Source: Clostridiales bacterium (GTDB lineage Bacteria; Bacillota; Clostridia; Oscillospirales; QAKW01). From it: DNA of 9,137 nucleotides. The stretch is taken from contig QAKW01000081.1 of the NCBI GenBank assembly GCA_003343605.1, positions 1-9,137 on the forward strand, in the 5' to 3' direction. Numbering within the stretch: the first letter of the stretch is position 1; the number at the start of each line of letters is the position of its first letter. The notes below the pieces were generated by a model. The model was not told where the DNA came from and made no database searches. It worked only from the letters and a program-made list of their open reading frames with translations. A program made the translations under genes and the position numbers. Of this stretch, positions 1 through 6,767 are shown one piece after another.

Positions 1-279
1 GTTGCCGGAACAGACTATACCATTGCCTATCATGAAACAAACTGGCTTCAGGATCAAAACGGCTTTTGGTATTATATCTTTCCGGTAGCCGTTGGCGGTA
101 CCACAGAAAATCTCATCGAGCAGTGCACGGCGCCGGAAGGCAGCGCCCCGGAAGGCTATTTCCTTTCAGTGGAAATCGTGGCTTCCGCTATGCAATCCGC
201 CCCGAAAACAGGTGTGGAAACCTATTGGGGTGTTACAGCTGATGAAAACCGGATTACGGCTGTACCGTCTGCAGATTAA
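1..279 (+). CDS. TasA/BsaA-like secreted matrix protein, C-terminal part (5' end outside window)
   Basis: Frame 1 is open from the first base to a TAA at 277-279, giving 92 residues of a protein whose start lies upstream. It contains an NWLQDQNGFWYY stretch, a Gly-Gly-Thr-Thr turn, and then a beta-rich segment ending SVEIVASAMQS...YWGVT. This layout (a tryptophan/tyrosine-rich strand, a 'GGTT' turn, a short acidic linker, a V-E-I-x-A-x-A-x-Q strand, then W-G-V near the C-terminus) is what I know from SipW-dependent TasA/CalY/BsaA-type exported fibre proteins of Firmicutes. No sorting signal or membrane helix follows, so the mature protein would be released or polymerised rather than anchored. 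The stop codon overlaps the ribosome binding site of the next gene, so the two are almost certainly co-transcribed. In such loci a sipW-type signal peptidase gene often lies upstream; it cannot be seen here. The family call rests on motif resemblance only. Confidence 0.6.
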   Translation, partial: VAGTDYTIAYHETNWLQDQNGFWYYIFPVAVGGTTENLIEQCTAPEGSAPEGYFLSVEIVASAMQSAPKTGVETYWGVTADENRITAVPSAD

Positions 280-291
280 GGAGGCACTGAA

Positions 292-939
292 ATGATTAAA
301 AGATTCCATAAGGCCTTTTCCATTGCGGCGGTATGTCTCATAGCATTCAGCGGCGGCCTGCGGGCGGCGGCGGGAACCGTTACCTATGAAGACACAGCCA
401 AAACGTTTATTTTCGCCCCTGGAAGCAATTACGCGCCGACTGATCTGTTTGAAAAGATGAAAGACGCAATGCCCGGCGATTGTTTAACGGAACAGATTGT
501 CATTCATAATAAGGCCTCCAATCATGTAAAAATCAAGCTTTATATGAAATCGACCGGCGCAGCGGAAGGCTCTGAAGAATTTCTCTCTCAAATGAGGCTG
601 CGCGTATCGCAGCAAGGGGATTCCAACCTGTTTGATGCACCGGCGGCTCAGGCGGCGCAGCTTACCGATTGGGTTTATCTTGGCACAGTTTATTCCGGCG
701 GAGAAATCAAACTGGATGTATCTCTGGAGGTTCCGCTCGAAATGGGGGATGATTTTCAAAATGCCGCCGGTTTTCTGGAGTGGCGATTCAAAGCAGAAGA
801 ACTCCCCGTCTCCCCCGAGGATCCCAAACCCCCGCATACCGGAGATTCTTTTCAGCTCCCTTTATATGGCGGCATATTTTTCGGAAGTATGATATTCCTA
901 ATCATATTGATTATCAGAAGAAAAAAACATCATAGCTAA
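292..939 (+). CDS. TasA-like surface protein with sortase (PPHTG) cell-wall anchor
   Basis: This 215-residue protein begins with a clear signal peptide: basic MIKRFHK, a hydrophobic core to about residue 23, and an A-A-A cleavage site near residue 27. A beta-rich domain follows, with the segment FIFAPGSNYAPTDLFEKMKD then MPGD, and later DWVYLGTVYSGGEI. Both patterns are familiar from clostridial TasA-related wall-anchored proteins. The C-terminus is a textbook sorting signal: PPHTG at 180-184, a hydrophobic helix at about 189-208, and the basic tail RRKKHHS. It is a PPxTG variant of LPxTG, as used by many clostridial sortases. AAGGAGG at 278-284 sits 7 nt before the ATG and overlaps the stop of the preceding matrix protein gene. 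I infer that it anchors or caps a fibre made by the upstream protein at the cell wall. The exact family is not certain; surface anchoring is well supported. Confidence 0.75.
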   Translation: MIKRFHKAFSIAAVCLIAFSGGLRAAAGTVTYEDTAKTFIFAPGSNYAPTDLFEKMKDAMPGDCLTEQIVIHNKASNHVKIKLYMKSTGAAEGSEEFLSQMRLRVSQQGDSNLFDAPAAQAAQLTDWVYLGTVYSGGEIKLDVSLEVPLEMGDDFQNAAGFLEWRFKAEELPVSPEDPKPPHTGDSFQLPLYGGIFFGSMIFLIILIIRRKKHHS

Positions 940-977
940 AAAAAGAAGGTGGCGATACTTGCAAGTATCGCCACCTT
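938..977 (-). terminator. Terminator of rplM-rpsI, perfect 32-bp palindrome, probably bidirectional
   Basis: Positions 946-977 are a perfect inverted repeat: a 14-bp stem (AAGGTGGCGATACT and its complement) around a TGCA loop. Read on the minus strand, the stem is followed by one C and seven T (complement of 938-944), the standard intrinsic terminator form, so it should end the rplM-rpsI transcript. Read on the plus strand the U-run is weak (CTTTACCC), so termination of the surface-protein operon there may be less efficient. The A-run starts inside the TAA stop of the plus-strand gene. Confidence 0.88.
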
Positions 978-993
978 TACCCATCTAAATTTT

Positions 994-1392
994 TTATCTC
1001 TTGGAGAACTGCGGTGCGCGGCGGGCTGCTTTAAGACCGTACTTCTTACGCTCCTTCATTCTCGGGTCGCGGGTAACAAACCCGGCCTTTTTCAATACAG
1101 GCTTCAGCGTTTCATCCGATTCGATCAGCGCGCGGGTGATCCCATGACGGATCGCGCCGGCCTGGCCGCTGACGCCGCCGCCCACTACATTTACAATCAC
1201 ATCGAACTTACCGAGTGTTCCGGTAAGCTCCAACGGCTGGCGAACCAGCAGCTTCAGTGTTTCCAGGCCGAAATAATCGTCCATCGTTCTGCCGTTGATG
1301 GTAACATTACCGCTGCCGGGAAGCAGGCGGACTCTCGCTACAGAAGACTTTCTTCTGCCTGTGCCATAAAAATAGGTTTCGTTATTATACAT
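994..1392 (-). CDS. rpsI: 30S ribosomal protein S9
   Basis: This 132-residue protein is a full-length bacterial uS9. It has the N-terminal YGTGRRKSSVARVRL motif, INGR in the middle, VNVVGGGVSGQAGAIRHGI in the core, and DPRMKERKKYGLKAARRAPQFSKR at the C-terminus. The terminal S-K-R tail reaches into the ribosomal P site and contacts the anticodon loop of tRNA. The ATG is preceded by AAGGAGGA (complement of 1401-1408) at 8 nt spacing. That site overlaps the stop codon of rplM, as expected for the conserved rplM-rpsI dicistron. Length and C-terminus are normal and nothing is unusual. Confidence 0.97.
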   Translation of the reverse strand: MYNNETYFYGTGRRKSSVARVRLLPGSGNVTINGRTMDDYFGLETLKLLVRQPLELTGTLGKFDVIVNVVGGGVSGQAGAIRHGITRALIESDETLKPVLKKAGFVTRDPRMKERKKYGLKAARRAPQFSKR

Positions 1393-1406
1393 GGTTCAAG
1401 TCCTCC

Positions 1407-1835
1407 TTACTTCTCAAATACTTCAGGCTTCTGAGCGCCCAGATTATGCTCAGCGCCGGCAAACACCCGCAGCCGGGTCAGCGCCGCGGCGGCAATTTTA
1501 TTTTTGGGCATCATGCCTTTTACCGCTAATTCAATCGCTTTTTCCGGTTTGGTTTCCATGATCCGCTTATAGCTTACTTCTTTTAGCCCACCGATATGGC
1601 CGGTATGGTATCTGTAGAATTTTTTATTCAGCTTATCCCCGGTCAGAACAACCTTGGCGGCGTTCAGCACGATGACGCAGTCTCCGCCGTCTACATGCGG
1701 CGTATAATCCGGGCGATGTTTCCCCGTAAGAATTGTGGAAATCTGGGTGGCAACCCGGCCAAGCGGTTTATCCGCCGCATCCACAATGTACCACTTGCGG
1801 GAAACCTGTTCTTGCTTTTTCATAAAAGTAGACAT
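1407..1835 (-). CDS. rplM: 50S ribosomal protein L13
   Basis: This 142-residue protein matches bacterial uL13, an early-assembling 23S rRNA binding protein. Diagnostic stretches are RKWYIVDAADKPLGRVATQIS, LTGKHRPDYTPHVDGGDCVIVLNA, KGMMPKN and the C-terminal AGAEHNLGAQKPEVFE. The start is supported by GGAGGA (complement of 1843-1848) 7 nt upstream and by the usual MSTFM- N-terminus of clostridial L13. It is the first gene of the rplM-rpsI operon and is transcribed leftward from a strong promoter about 45 bp upstream. The 5' leader is only about 35 nt, too short for an obvious autoregulatory L13 leader structure. Confidence 0.97.
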   Translation of the reverse strand: MSTFMKKQEQVSRKWYIVDAADKPLGRVATQISTILTGKHRPDYTPHVDGGDCVIVLNAAKVVLTGDKLNKKFYRYHTGHIGGLKEVSYKRIMETKPEKAIELAVKGMMPKNKIAAAALTRLRVFAGAEHNLGAQKPEVFEK

Positions 1836-1875
1836 TGTTTAATCCTCCGTTAGACATTCGTTTCATTGCTACGTC

Positions 1876-1905
1876 ATTATAATACAAGCCGCCCGGCGTT
1901 GTCAA
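1876..1905 (-). promoter_or_regulatory. Sigma-A type promoter of rplM-rpsI
   Basis: On the minus strand there is a perfect TTGACA (complement of 1900-1905) and a perfect TATAAT (complement of 1876-1881) separated by 18 bp. Transcription would start near 1869, about 35 nt before the rplM ATG. A-rich sequence just upstream of the -35 (plus strand ACTTTTTTCAAAA, about 1908-1920) could act as an UP element, fitting a highly expressed ribosomal operon. Confidence 0.85.
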
Positions 1906-1940
1906 CTACTTTTTTCAAAAATATCAATTTATTCTTTTAA

Positions 1941-1990
1941 ATCTTTCATTATCTTTTATTATCTCTTGTTTTCTTTCGTTTTCTAACTTT
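1941..1990. repeat. 10-bp periodic pyrimidine-rich repeat between divergent promoters
   Basis: Five consecutive 10-base units can be read in register: ATCTTTCATT, ATCTTTTATT, ATCTCTTGTT, TTCTTTCGTT and TTCTAACTTT. The loose consensus is WTCTTTYRTT and the last unit is degenerate. The T/C tracts therefore recur once per DNA helical turn, a pattern expected to favour intrinsic bending. The block fills the gap between the rplM -35 element and the putative -35 element of the rightward tRNA-thiolase gene. The repeat is directly visible; any regulatory or bending role is inference. The whole non-coding stretch 1836-2067 contains this repeat and the two promoters, and I see no RNA gene in it. Confidence 0.6.
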
Positions 1991-2007
1991 CGATTTATAA
2001 AAAACAT

Positions 2008-2036
2008 TTGATTTTTATAGCAAGAAGCGATAAAAT
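2008..2036 (+). promoter_or_regulatory. Probable promoter of the ttcA-like gene
   Basis: TTGATT at 2008-2013 and TAAAAT at 2031-2036 are separated by 17 bp, which is near sigma-A consensus. The predicted start near 2043 leaves a leader of about 25 nt that carries the AGGAGG of the gene. The position also argues against the upstream TTG at 2008 as a translation start, because that codon would lie inside the -35 element. Confidence 0.55.
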
Positions 2037-2067
2037 AAACAGCAAACAACGCAAACAGGAGGCCGTA

Positions 2068-2778
2068 ATGCAGCAAATTTTAGGTTATCTGCGCCGGGCG
2101 GTGGATGATTTTCAGATGATTCGCCCGCAGGAAAAAATAGCCGTTGCCCTTTCAGGGGGCAAAGATTCCATGCTGATGCTGGAAGGGCTTAAAAGGCTTT
2201 CTCTTTTTCATCCCGCCCAATTCAGCATCCTGGCGATTTTTATCGATCTCGGCTTTCAAAATATCAATCGGGAGGCACTGCGTACATTCTGTGCAAAATG
2301 CGGGGTACCGCTGGTGATCAAAGAAACCGATATTGCGCCGCTGATTTTTGAAATCCGGCAGGAGGCCAACCCTTGTTCCCTATGCGCCAAAATGCGCCGC
2401 GGATGCCTGCATGATACCGCCAAAGAAAACGGCTGCGCAACGATCGCACTGGGCCACCATGCAGACGATACGGTGGAAACCTTTATCATGAATCTGATCT
2501 ATGAAGGCCGGATCGGCTGCTTTCAGCCGGTCACCTATCTTTCCAGAAAAGACGTCCGGGTCATTCGGCCGATGATTTATTTAACAGAAAAGCAGATCTG
2601 CGCGGCGGTAAATCGGCTGGATATTCAGCCGTTGAAAAACCCCTGCCCGATGGATCACGCCTCCAGCAGGCAGAAAATCAAGGATCTGCTCCGGGAGGCC
2701 GAGGCGCGTTATCCGGGCCTGCGGGAGCGGATCTTCGGTGCGATTCAGCGCAGCGCGCTTCCCGGCTGGGAAAAATGA
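2068..2778 (+). CDS. ttcA: TtcA-family tRNA 2-thiocytidine (PP-loop ATPase) biosynthesis protein
   Basis: This 236-residue protein is of the TtcA family, which thiolates cytidine 32 in the anticodon loop of certain tRNAs using ATP and an Fe-S cluster. The PP-loop SGGKDS is at residues 29-34, preceded by KIAVAL, and GHHADD at 129-134 is the second adenylation motif. The TtcA hallmark PCSLCAKMRRG places Cys103 and Cys106. With Cys193 (NPCP) they form the expected three-cysteine set for a [4Fe-4S] cluster, with spacing close to E. coli TtcA. The ATG at 2068 has AGGAGG (2057-2062) at 5 nt spacing; an in-frame TTG 60 bases upstream lacks such a site. The protein is shorter than E. coli TtcA (about 310 residues), as in clostridial members. 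No terminator separates it from valS, so read-through is likely. Family assignment is firm; the exact modified base in this organism is inferred. Confidence 0.85.
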   Translation: MQQILGYLRRAVDDFQMIRPQEKIAVALSGGKDSMLMLEGLKRLSLFHPAQFSILAIFIDLGFQNINREALRTFCAKCGVPLVIKETDIAPLIFEIRQEANPCSLCAKMRRGCLHDTAKENGCATIALGHHADDTVETFIMNLIYEGRIGCFQPVTYLSRKDVRVIRPMIYLTEKQICAAVNRLDIQPLKNPCPMDHASSRQKIKDLLREAEARYPGLRERIFGAIQRSALPGWEK

Positions 2779-2779
2779 A

Positions 2780-2808
2780 TTGACATTTATGGTTCCCCAT
2801 TTTATAAT
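2780..2808 (+). promoter_or_regulatory. Perfect-consensus sigma-A promoter of valS-folC
   Basis: TTGACA at 2780-2785 and TATAAT at 2803-2808 are both perfect, with an ideal 17-bp spacer. The predicted start near 2815 leaves only about 25 nt before the valS ATG, including the ribosome binding site AAGGAGA at 2827-2833. There is no room for a T-box leader between this promoter and valS. Confidence 0.87.
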
Positions 2809-2840
2809 TTAATTTATATCGTTCATAAGGAGAGAGGGAA

Positions 2841-5462
2841 ATGAAAGAACTGGAGAAGGTTTATAATCCCCAGGAATTTGAAGACAAAATTTATGATTTC
2901 TGGCTGAAAGGCCGTTATTTTCATTCAGAGCCCGATGAGCAGAAGGAGCCGTTTACCATTGTAATTCCCCCGCCCAATGTTACAGGGCAGCTGCATATGG
3001 GGCATGCGCTGGATGAAACGCTGCAGGATATCCTGATCCGTTATAAACGAATGCAGGGGTATAATGCGCTTTGGATCCCGGGTACCGACCATGCCGGTAT
3101 CGCCACGCAGATCAAAGTGGAAGAGGTGCTCCGCAAGGAAGAAGGCATTACCCGCCATGATCTTGGCCGGGAAGCATTTTTAGAGCGGGTGTGGGACTGG
3201 AAAAAAACCTACGGCGACCGCATCATCAACCAGCTGAAAAAGTTGGGTTCTTCCTGCGATTGGGAGCGTGAGCGCTTCACTATGGATGAAGGCTGCTCCA
3301 AAGCGGTAAGAGAGGTTTTTGTCAATCTTTATGAAAAAGGCCTGATTTATAAAGGAAACCGGATTATCAACTGGTGCCCCCATTGCGCAACCGCACTTTC
3401 CGATGCGGAAGTGGTTTACGAAGAGCAGCCGGGCTGTTTCTGGCATATCCGCTATCCGGTAAAGGGCAGCGATGAATCGGTTGTCATTGCAACAACCCGG
3501 CCGGAGACGCTCCTGGGCGATACGGCGGTTGCCGTACATCCGGAAGACAGCCGCTATGCCCATCTGGTGGGCAAAATGCTGGTTCTGCCGCTGGTTGGCC
3601 GGGAAATCCCGGTTGTGGCGGATGAATATGTAGACCGCGCATTCGGAACCGGCTGTGTGAAGATCACCCCCTGCCACGATCCAAACGATTTTGAGGTGGG
3701 CAAACGGCATCATCTGGAAGAGATTCTGGTGCTCGACGGCAATGCCTGCATCAATGAAAACGGCGGGAAATATCAGGGGCTGGACCGCTATGAAGCACGC
3801 AGGCAGATTTTAAATGACCTGGAAGCCGGCGGTTATCTGGTTCAGACAGAGGAACACACGCATAATGTAGGCACCTGCTACCGCTGCGGCTGTACGGTAG
3901 AGCCAATGGCATCAATGCAGTGGTTCGTGAAAATGAAGCCGCTGGCTGAAAAATCGATCGCTGCCGTAAAACGCGGCGAAACCCAATTTGTTCCGGAACG
4001 TTTCTATAAAACTTATCTCAACTGGATGGAAAATGTTCACGACTGGTGTATCTCCCGCCAGCTCTGGTGGGGTCACCGCATTCCGGCATATTATTGCGAA
4101 ACCTGCGGTGAGATGATCATCTCCCGGGAAAATGTAAAAATATGCCCTAAATGCAAGAGTGAAAAGATCCGCCAGGAAGAGGACGTGCTGGACACCTGGT
4201 TTTCTTCCGCACTGTGGCCGTTCTCCACGCTCGGCTGGCCGGAAAAAACCAAGGAACTGGACTATTATTACCCCACCAGCGTTCTGGTAACGGGCTACGA
4301 CATTATCTTTTTCTGGGTTGCCAGAATGATTTTTTCCGGTCTGGAGCAGATGGACGGCGTGCCGTTTAAACATGTTTTGATGCATGGTTTGGTGCGTGAC
4401 AGTCAAGGCCGCAAAATGAGCAAATCTCTGGGGAATGGGATCGATCCGCTGGAAGTAATTAGGGAATATGGCGCCGATGCGCTGCGTTTTACGCTTGCCA
4501 CCGGCAATGCGCCCGGCAACGACATGCGTTTTTATCCGGAACGCGTGGAATCCGCCCGGAATTTTGCTAATAAGGTATGGAATGCCGCACGCTTTATCTT
4601 AATGAATCTGAAGGAAGAAAATCTCTCCTTTACCGGGGAGGGGCTCCAGCCGGAGGATGAATGGATTCTGACACGTTATAATGAGGTAGTGCGGGATGTT
4701 ACGGAAAATCTGGATAAATTCGAAATCGGCCTTGCTCTTCAGAAAATATACGATTTTATCTGGGACTGTTTCTGCGACTGGTACATTGAATTGGTAAAGC
4801 CCCGCCTTTATGCCGGCGGAGAAGAAAGCGCCTCCGCGCAACGGGTTCTGCTGCATGTTTTTTCCGGAGCACTAAAAATGCTGCACCCCTTTATGCCCTT
4901 TATTACAGAAGAAATCTGGCAGGCGCTTCCTGTGCGGGAAGAGGCGATCGTCACCGCAAAGTTTCCGGTATATGATGCCGCTTTTATGTTCCCTTCCGGT
5001 GCGGAAAAGATGGAACATATCATGGAAACCATCAAAGCCATTCGGAACCGCCGCGCAGAAATGAATGTACCGCATACCCGAAAAGCCTCGCTCTATATTG
5101 AAACCAAAAATGAAGGCTGGTTTTGCAATGCAGAGCGTTATTATCAGAAGCTGGCCGGCTGCGACCGGATCGTTCTCAATGCGGCGCCTCCTGAAAGCGC
5201 GGTGAAGCTGGTTTGCTCCGGCGCCAATCTTTATATTCCCTTTGCGGAACTGGTGGATGTCGCTTTGGAGATTGCGCGGCTCTCAAAAGAGCTGGAAAAA
5301 GCGGAAAAAGAGCTTGCCCGTGTGGAAGGAAAGCTGCATAACAAAGGCTTTCTCGATAAAGCGCCTGCTGCTCTGGTAGAGGCGGAAAAAGGCAAGCTGG
5401 AAAAATACCAGGCCCTTGCCGCCTCCCTGCGGGAGAGCATAGAGGAAATGAAAAAATCATGA
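2841..5462 (+). CDS. valS: Valine--tRNA ligase
   Basis: This 873-residue class I synthetase charges tRNA-Val with valine in the cytosol, and its length is normal for bacterial ValS. The HIGH-type motif is HMGH at 52-55 within PPPNVTGQLHMGH, and KMSKS is at 525-529. The CP1 editing domain, which hydrolyses Thr-tRNA-Val, shows TTRPETLLGDTAVAVHP from residue 218 and GTGCVKITPCHDPNDFEVG around 269-287 with the conserved aspartates 280 and 283. Cysteine pairs (WCPHC, CYRCGC, YYCETCG and ICPKCK) suggest zinc-ribbon insertions, as in clostridial enzymes. The catalytic fold includes SRQLWWGHRIP and DVLDTWFSS. An anticodon-binding domain follows at about 600-760. The last about 70 residues (801-873) form the Lys/Glu-rich coiled-coil arm typical of ValS. 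AAGGAGA lies 7 nt before the ATG. The TGA overlaps the folC start, so the two genes form a translationally coupled operon. Confidence 0.98.
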   Translation: MKELEKVYNPQEFEDKIYDFWLKGRYFHSEPDEQKEPFTIVIPPPNVTGQLHMGHALDETLQDILIRYKRMQGYNALWIPGTDHAGIATQIKVEEVLRKEEGITRHDLGREAFLERVWDWKKTYGDRIINQLKKLGSSCDWERERFTMDEGCSKAVREVFVNLYEKGLIYKGNRIINWCPHCATALSDAEVVYEEQPGCFWHIRYPVKGSDESVVIATTRPETLLGDTAVAVHPEDSRYAHLVGKMLVLPLVGREIPVVADEYVDRAFGTGCVKITPCHDPNDFEVGKRHHLEEILVLDGNACINENGGKYQGLDRYEARRQILNDLEAGGYLVQTEEHTHNVGTCYRCGCTVEPMASMQWFVKMKPLAEKSIAAVKRGETQFVPERFYKTYLNWMENVHDWCISRQLWWGHRIPAYYCETCGEMIISRENVKICPKCKSEKIRQEEDVLDTWFSSALWPFSTLGWPEKTKELDYYYPTSVLVTGYDIIFFWVARMIFSGLEQMDGVPFKHVLMHGLVRDSQGRKMSKSLGNGIDPLEVIREYGADALRFTLATGNAPGNDMRFYPERVESARNFANKVWNAARFILMNLKEENLSFTGEGLQPEDEWILTRYNEVVRDVTENLDKFEIGLALQKIYDFIWDCFCDWYIELVKPRLYAGGEESASAQRVLLHVFSGALKMLHPFMPFITEEIWQALPVREEAIVTAKFPVYDAAFMFPSGAEKMEHIMETIKAIRNRRAEMNVPHTRKASLYIETKNEGWFCNAERYYQKLAGCDRIVLNAAPPESAVKLVCSGANLYIPFAELVDVALEIARLSKELEKAEKELARVEGKLHNKGFLDKAPAALVEAEKGKLEKYQALAASLRESIEEMKKS

Positions 5463-6745
5463 TGAATTACCGCCAGGCGCTGGATTTTATTCATGCCCAG
5501 CATGCTCATGGCACAAAACCCGGGCTTCACCGTATAAAAGCGCTGATGCAGCAGCTTGGTAATCCGCAGGAGAGGCTTAAGTTTATCCATATTGCCGGTA
5601 CCAACGGCAAAGGATCCACTGCAACCATGATCGCCTCTGTTTTGCAGCAAGCCGGCTATCGTACCGGCTGCTATACCTCCCCCTATGTTTTTGATTTCAG
5701 GGAACGCTTCACCGTGAACGGCCGGATGATCCCGCAAAAAAGGCTGGCATCGCTGACACAGCAGGTGCAAAGCGCCGCCGGCAGGCTGATTGAAAACGGT
5801 TTAGAACCCCCAACAGAATTTGAATTAGTTACCGCGGTAGGCCTTCTCTATTTTCTGGAATGCGGCTGCGAAATCGTTGTGTTGGAAGTGGGGCTGGGCG
5901 GACGTTTTGATGCAACAAATATTATTCAAAAACCGCTGGCCGCCGTGATCTGCTCGATTTCAATGGATCATACCGAATATCTTGGAGATACCCTCGAAAA
6001 AATCGCCTTTGAAAAATGCGGAATCATCAAGCCGGGCTGCCCGGTTGTTTTATACTGTAAAAACACAAAGGAAGTGCAAACCGTTGTAAGCAGCCGGTGC
6101 CGGGAAATGAACGCAGAGCTTCATACCGGCGATCCAGAAGCCCTGGAGCAGCTCTTTGATCCTGCCGGCGGAACCCTTTTTGCCTATCGGGGTGTTCCTT
6201 TCCGGCTTTCCCTTTTAGGAAAGTATCAGTGTTTCAATGCGGTTACCGCGATTGAAACGCTTACACTGCTGCGCGCGAAAAAACAGATCACTTTTACCGA
6301 TGATCAGCTGAAAACCGGCCTGCAAAACGCCTATATCCACGCCCGGCTGGATCAGATCCATGCGCAGCCGCCCATAATCATTGACGGCGGCCATAACGTG
6401 GAAGGAATCAACAGCCTATGCGAGGCGCTGGATTCCAACAGCACGCTTTCTGAGCCGGTGATTATTTTTGGTATGATGCGGGATAAGCCTTATCAATATG
6501 CGATCCAGAAGCTGGCACTCCGAGCCAAAGCCTTTATCTGCATCGGCCTCCCGGTATCCCGGGCGATGCCGGCGCATGAGCTGCGGGATATTGCCTCCCT
6601 TTATTGTGCGAACAGTTATGCCTGCGATTCGGAGGCCGAAGCGGCATTACTGGCAAGGGATCTATGCGGCGGCGGCGCGATCGTTGCGGCAGGTTCGTTT
6701 TATCTCGCCGGCGGAATGACGCGCGCGCTGAAAAAGATTTTTTAA
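5459..6745 (+). CDS. folC: Bifunctional folylpolyglutamate synthase/dihydrofolate synthase
   Basis: This 428-residue Mur-ligase-type enzyme adds glutamate to dihydropteroate and/or tetrahydrofolate with ATP. The P-loop GTNGKGS is at 47-53, TSPYVFDFRERF follows at about 73-84, and LEVGLGGRFDATN is at 142-154. DH at 170-171 precedes YLGDTLEKIAFEKCGIIKPG, whose Lys186 corresponds to the carbamylated lysine of the family. The second-domain motif LLGKYQCFNA is at 252-261. DGGHN at 309-313 stands where DGAHN is usual, and the C-terminal GSFYLAGG is normal. The segment before DGGHN reads HARLD rather than the common PGRLE. The first ATG overlaps the valS TGA (ATGA at 5459-5462). The only SD-like sequence, AGAGGA at 5441-5446, is 12 nt away, so translation probably depends on coupling to valS. 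A second ATG follows directly at 5462. valS-folC adjacency is a familiar Firmicutes arrangement. Confidence 0.96.
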   Translation: MMNYRQALDFIHAQHAHGTKPGLHRIKALMQQLGNPQERLKFIHIAGTNGKGSTATMIASVLQQAGYRTGCYTSPYVFDFRERFTVNGRMIPQKRLASLTQQVQSAAGRLIENGLEPPTEFELVTAVGLLYFLECGCEIVVLEVGLGGRFDATNIIQKPLAAVICSISMDHTEYLGDTLEKIAFEKCGIIKPGCPVVLYCKNTKEVQTVVSSRCREMNAELHTGDPEALEQLFDPAGGTLFAYRGVPFRLSLLGKYQCFNAVTAIETLTLLRAKKQITFTDDQLKTGLQNAYIHARLDQIHAQPPIIIDGGHNVEGINSLCEALDSNSTLSEPVIIFGMMRDKPYQYAIQKLALRAKAFICIGLPVSRAMPAHELRDIASLYCANSYACDSEAEAALLARDLCGGGAIVAAGSFYLAGGMTRALKKIF

Positions 6746-6767
6746 CAACAGAAAACGACATTTTTCC

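Noticed and set aside
92..295. Plus-strand open frame of 67 codons at the window start
   Set aside because: It lies in another frame of the TasA-like gene, has a basic low-complexity composition and no good ribosome binding site. The frame-1 reading gives a recognisable secreted protein ending just before the next gene.
949..1434. Long plus-strand open frame across rpsI (161 codons)
   Set aside because: It is antisense to rpsI, starts inside the terminator palindrome without a ribosome binding site, and has no recognisable domain, whereas the minus strand encodes an unmistakable S9.
1836..1870. L13 leader RNA (autoregulatory structure upstream of rplM)
   Set aside because: The predicted leader is only about 35 nt and I see no stable hairpin in it, so an L13 leader of the known type is not supported.
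1941..1990. CRISPR array or tandem operator array
   Set aside because: Units are only 10 bases with no spacers, and the repeats are degenerate, so it is not CRISPR. An operator role remains open and is listed as a finding, not a feature claim.
2008..2067. TTG at 2008 as the start of the ttcA-like gene
   Set aside because: It lies within the putative -35 element and has no ribosome binding site. The ATG at 2068 has AGGAGG at proper spacing and gives the usual family N-terminus.
3180..4406. Long minus-strand open frames inside valS (about 164-177 codons)
   Set aside because: They are antisense shadows of a well-conserved synthetase gene, with no recognisable motif or ribosome binding site.
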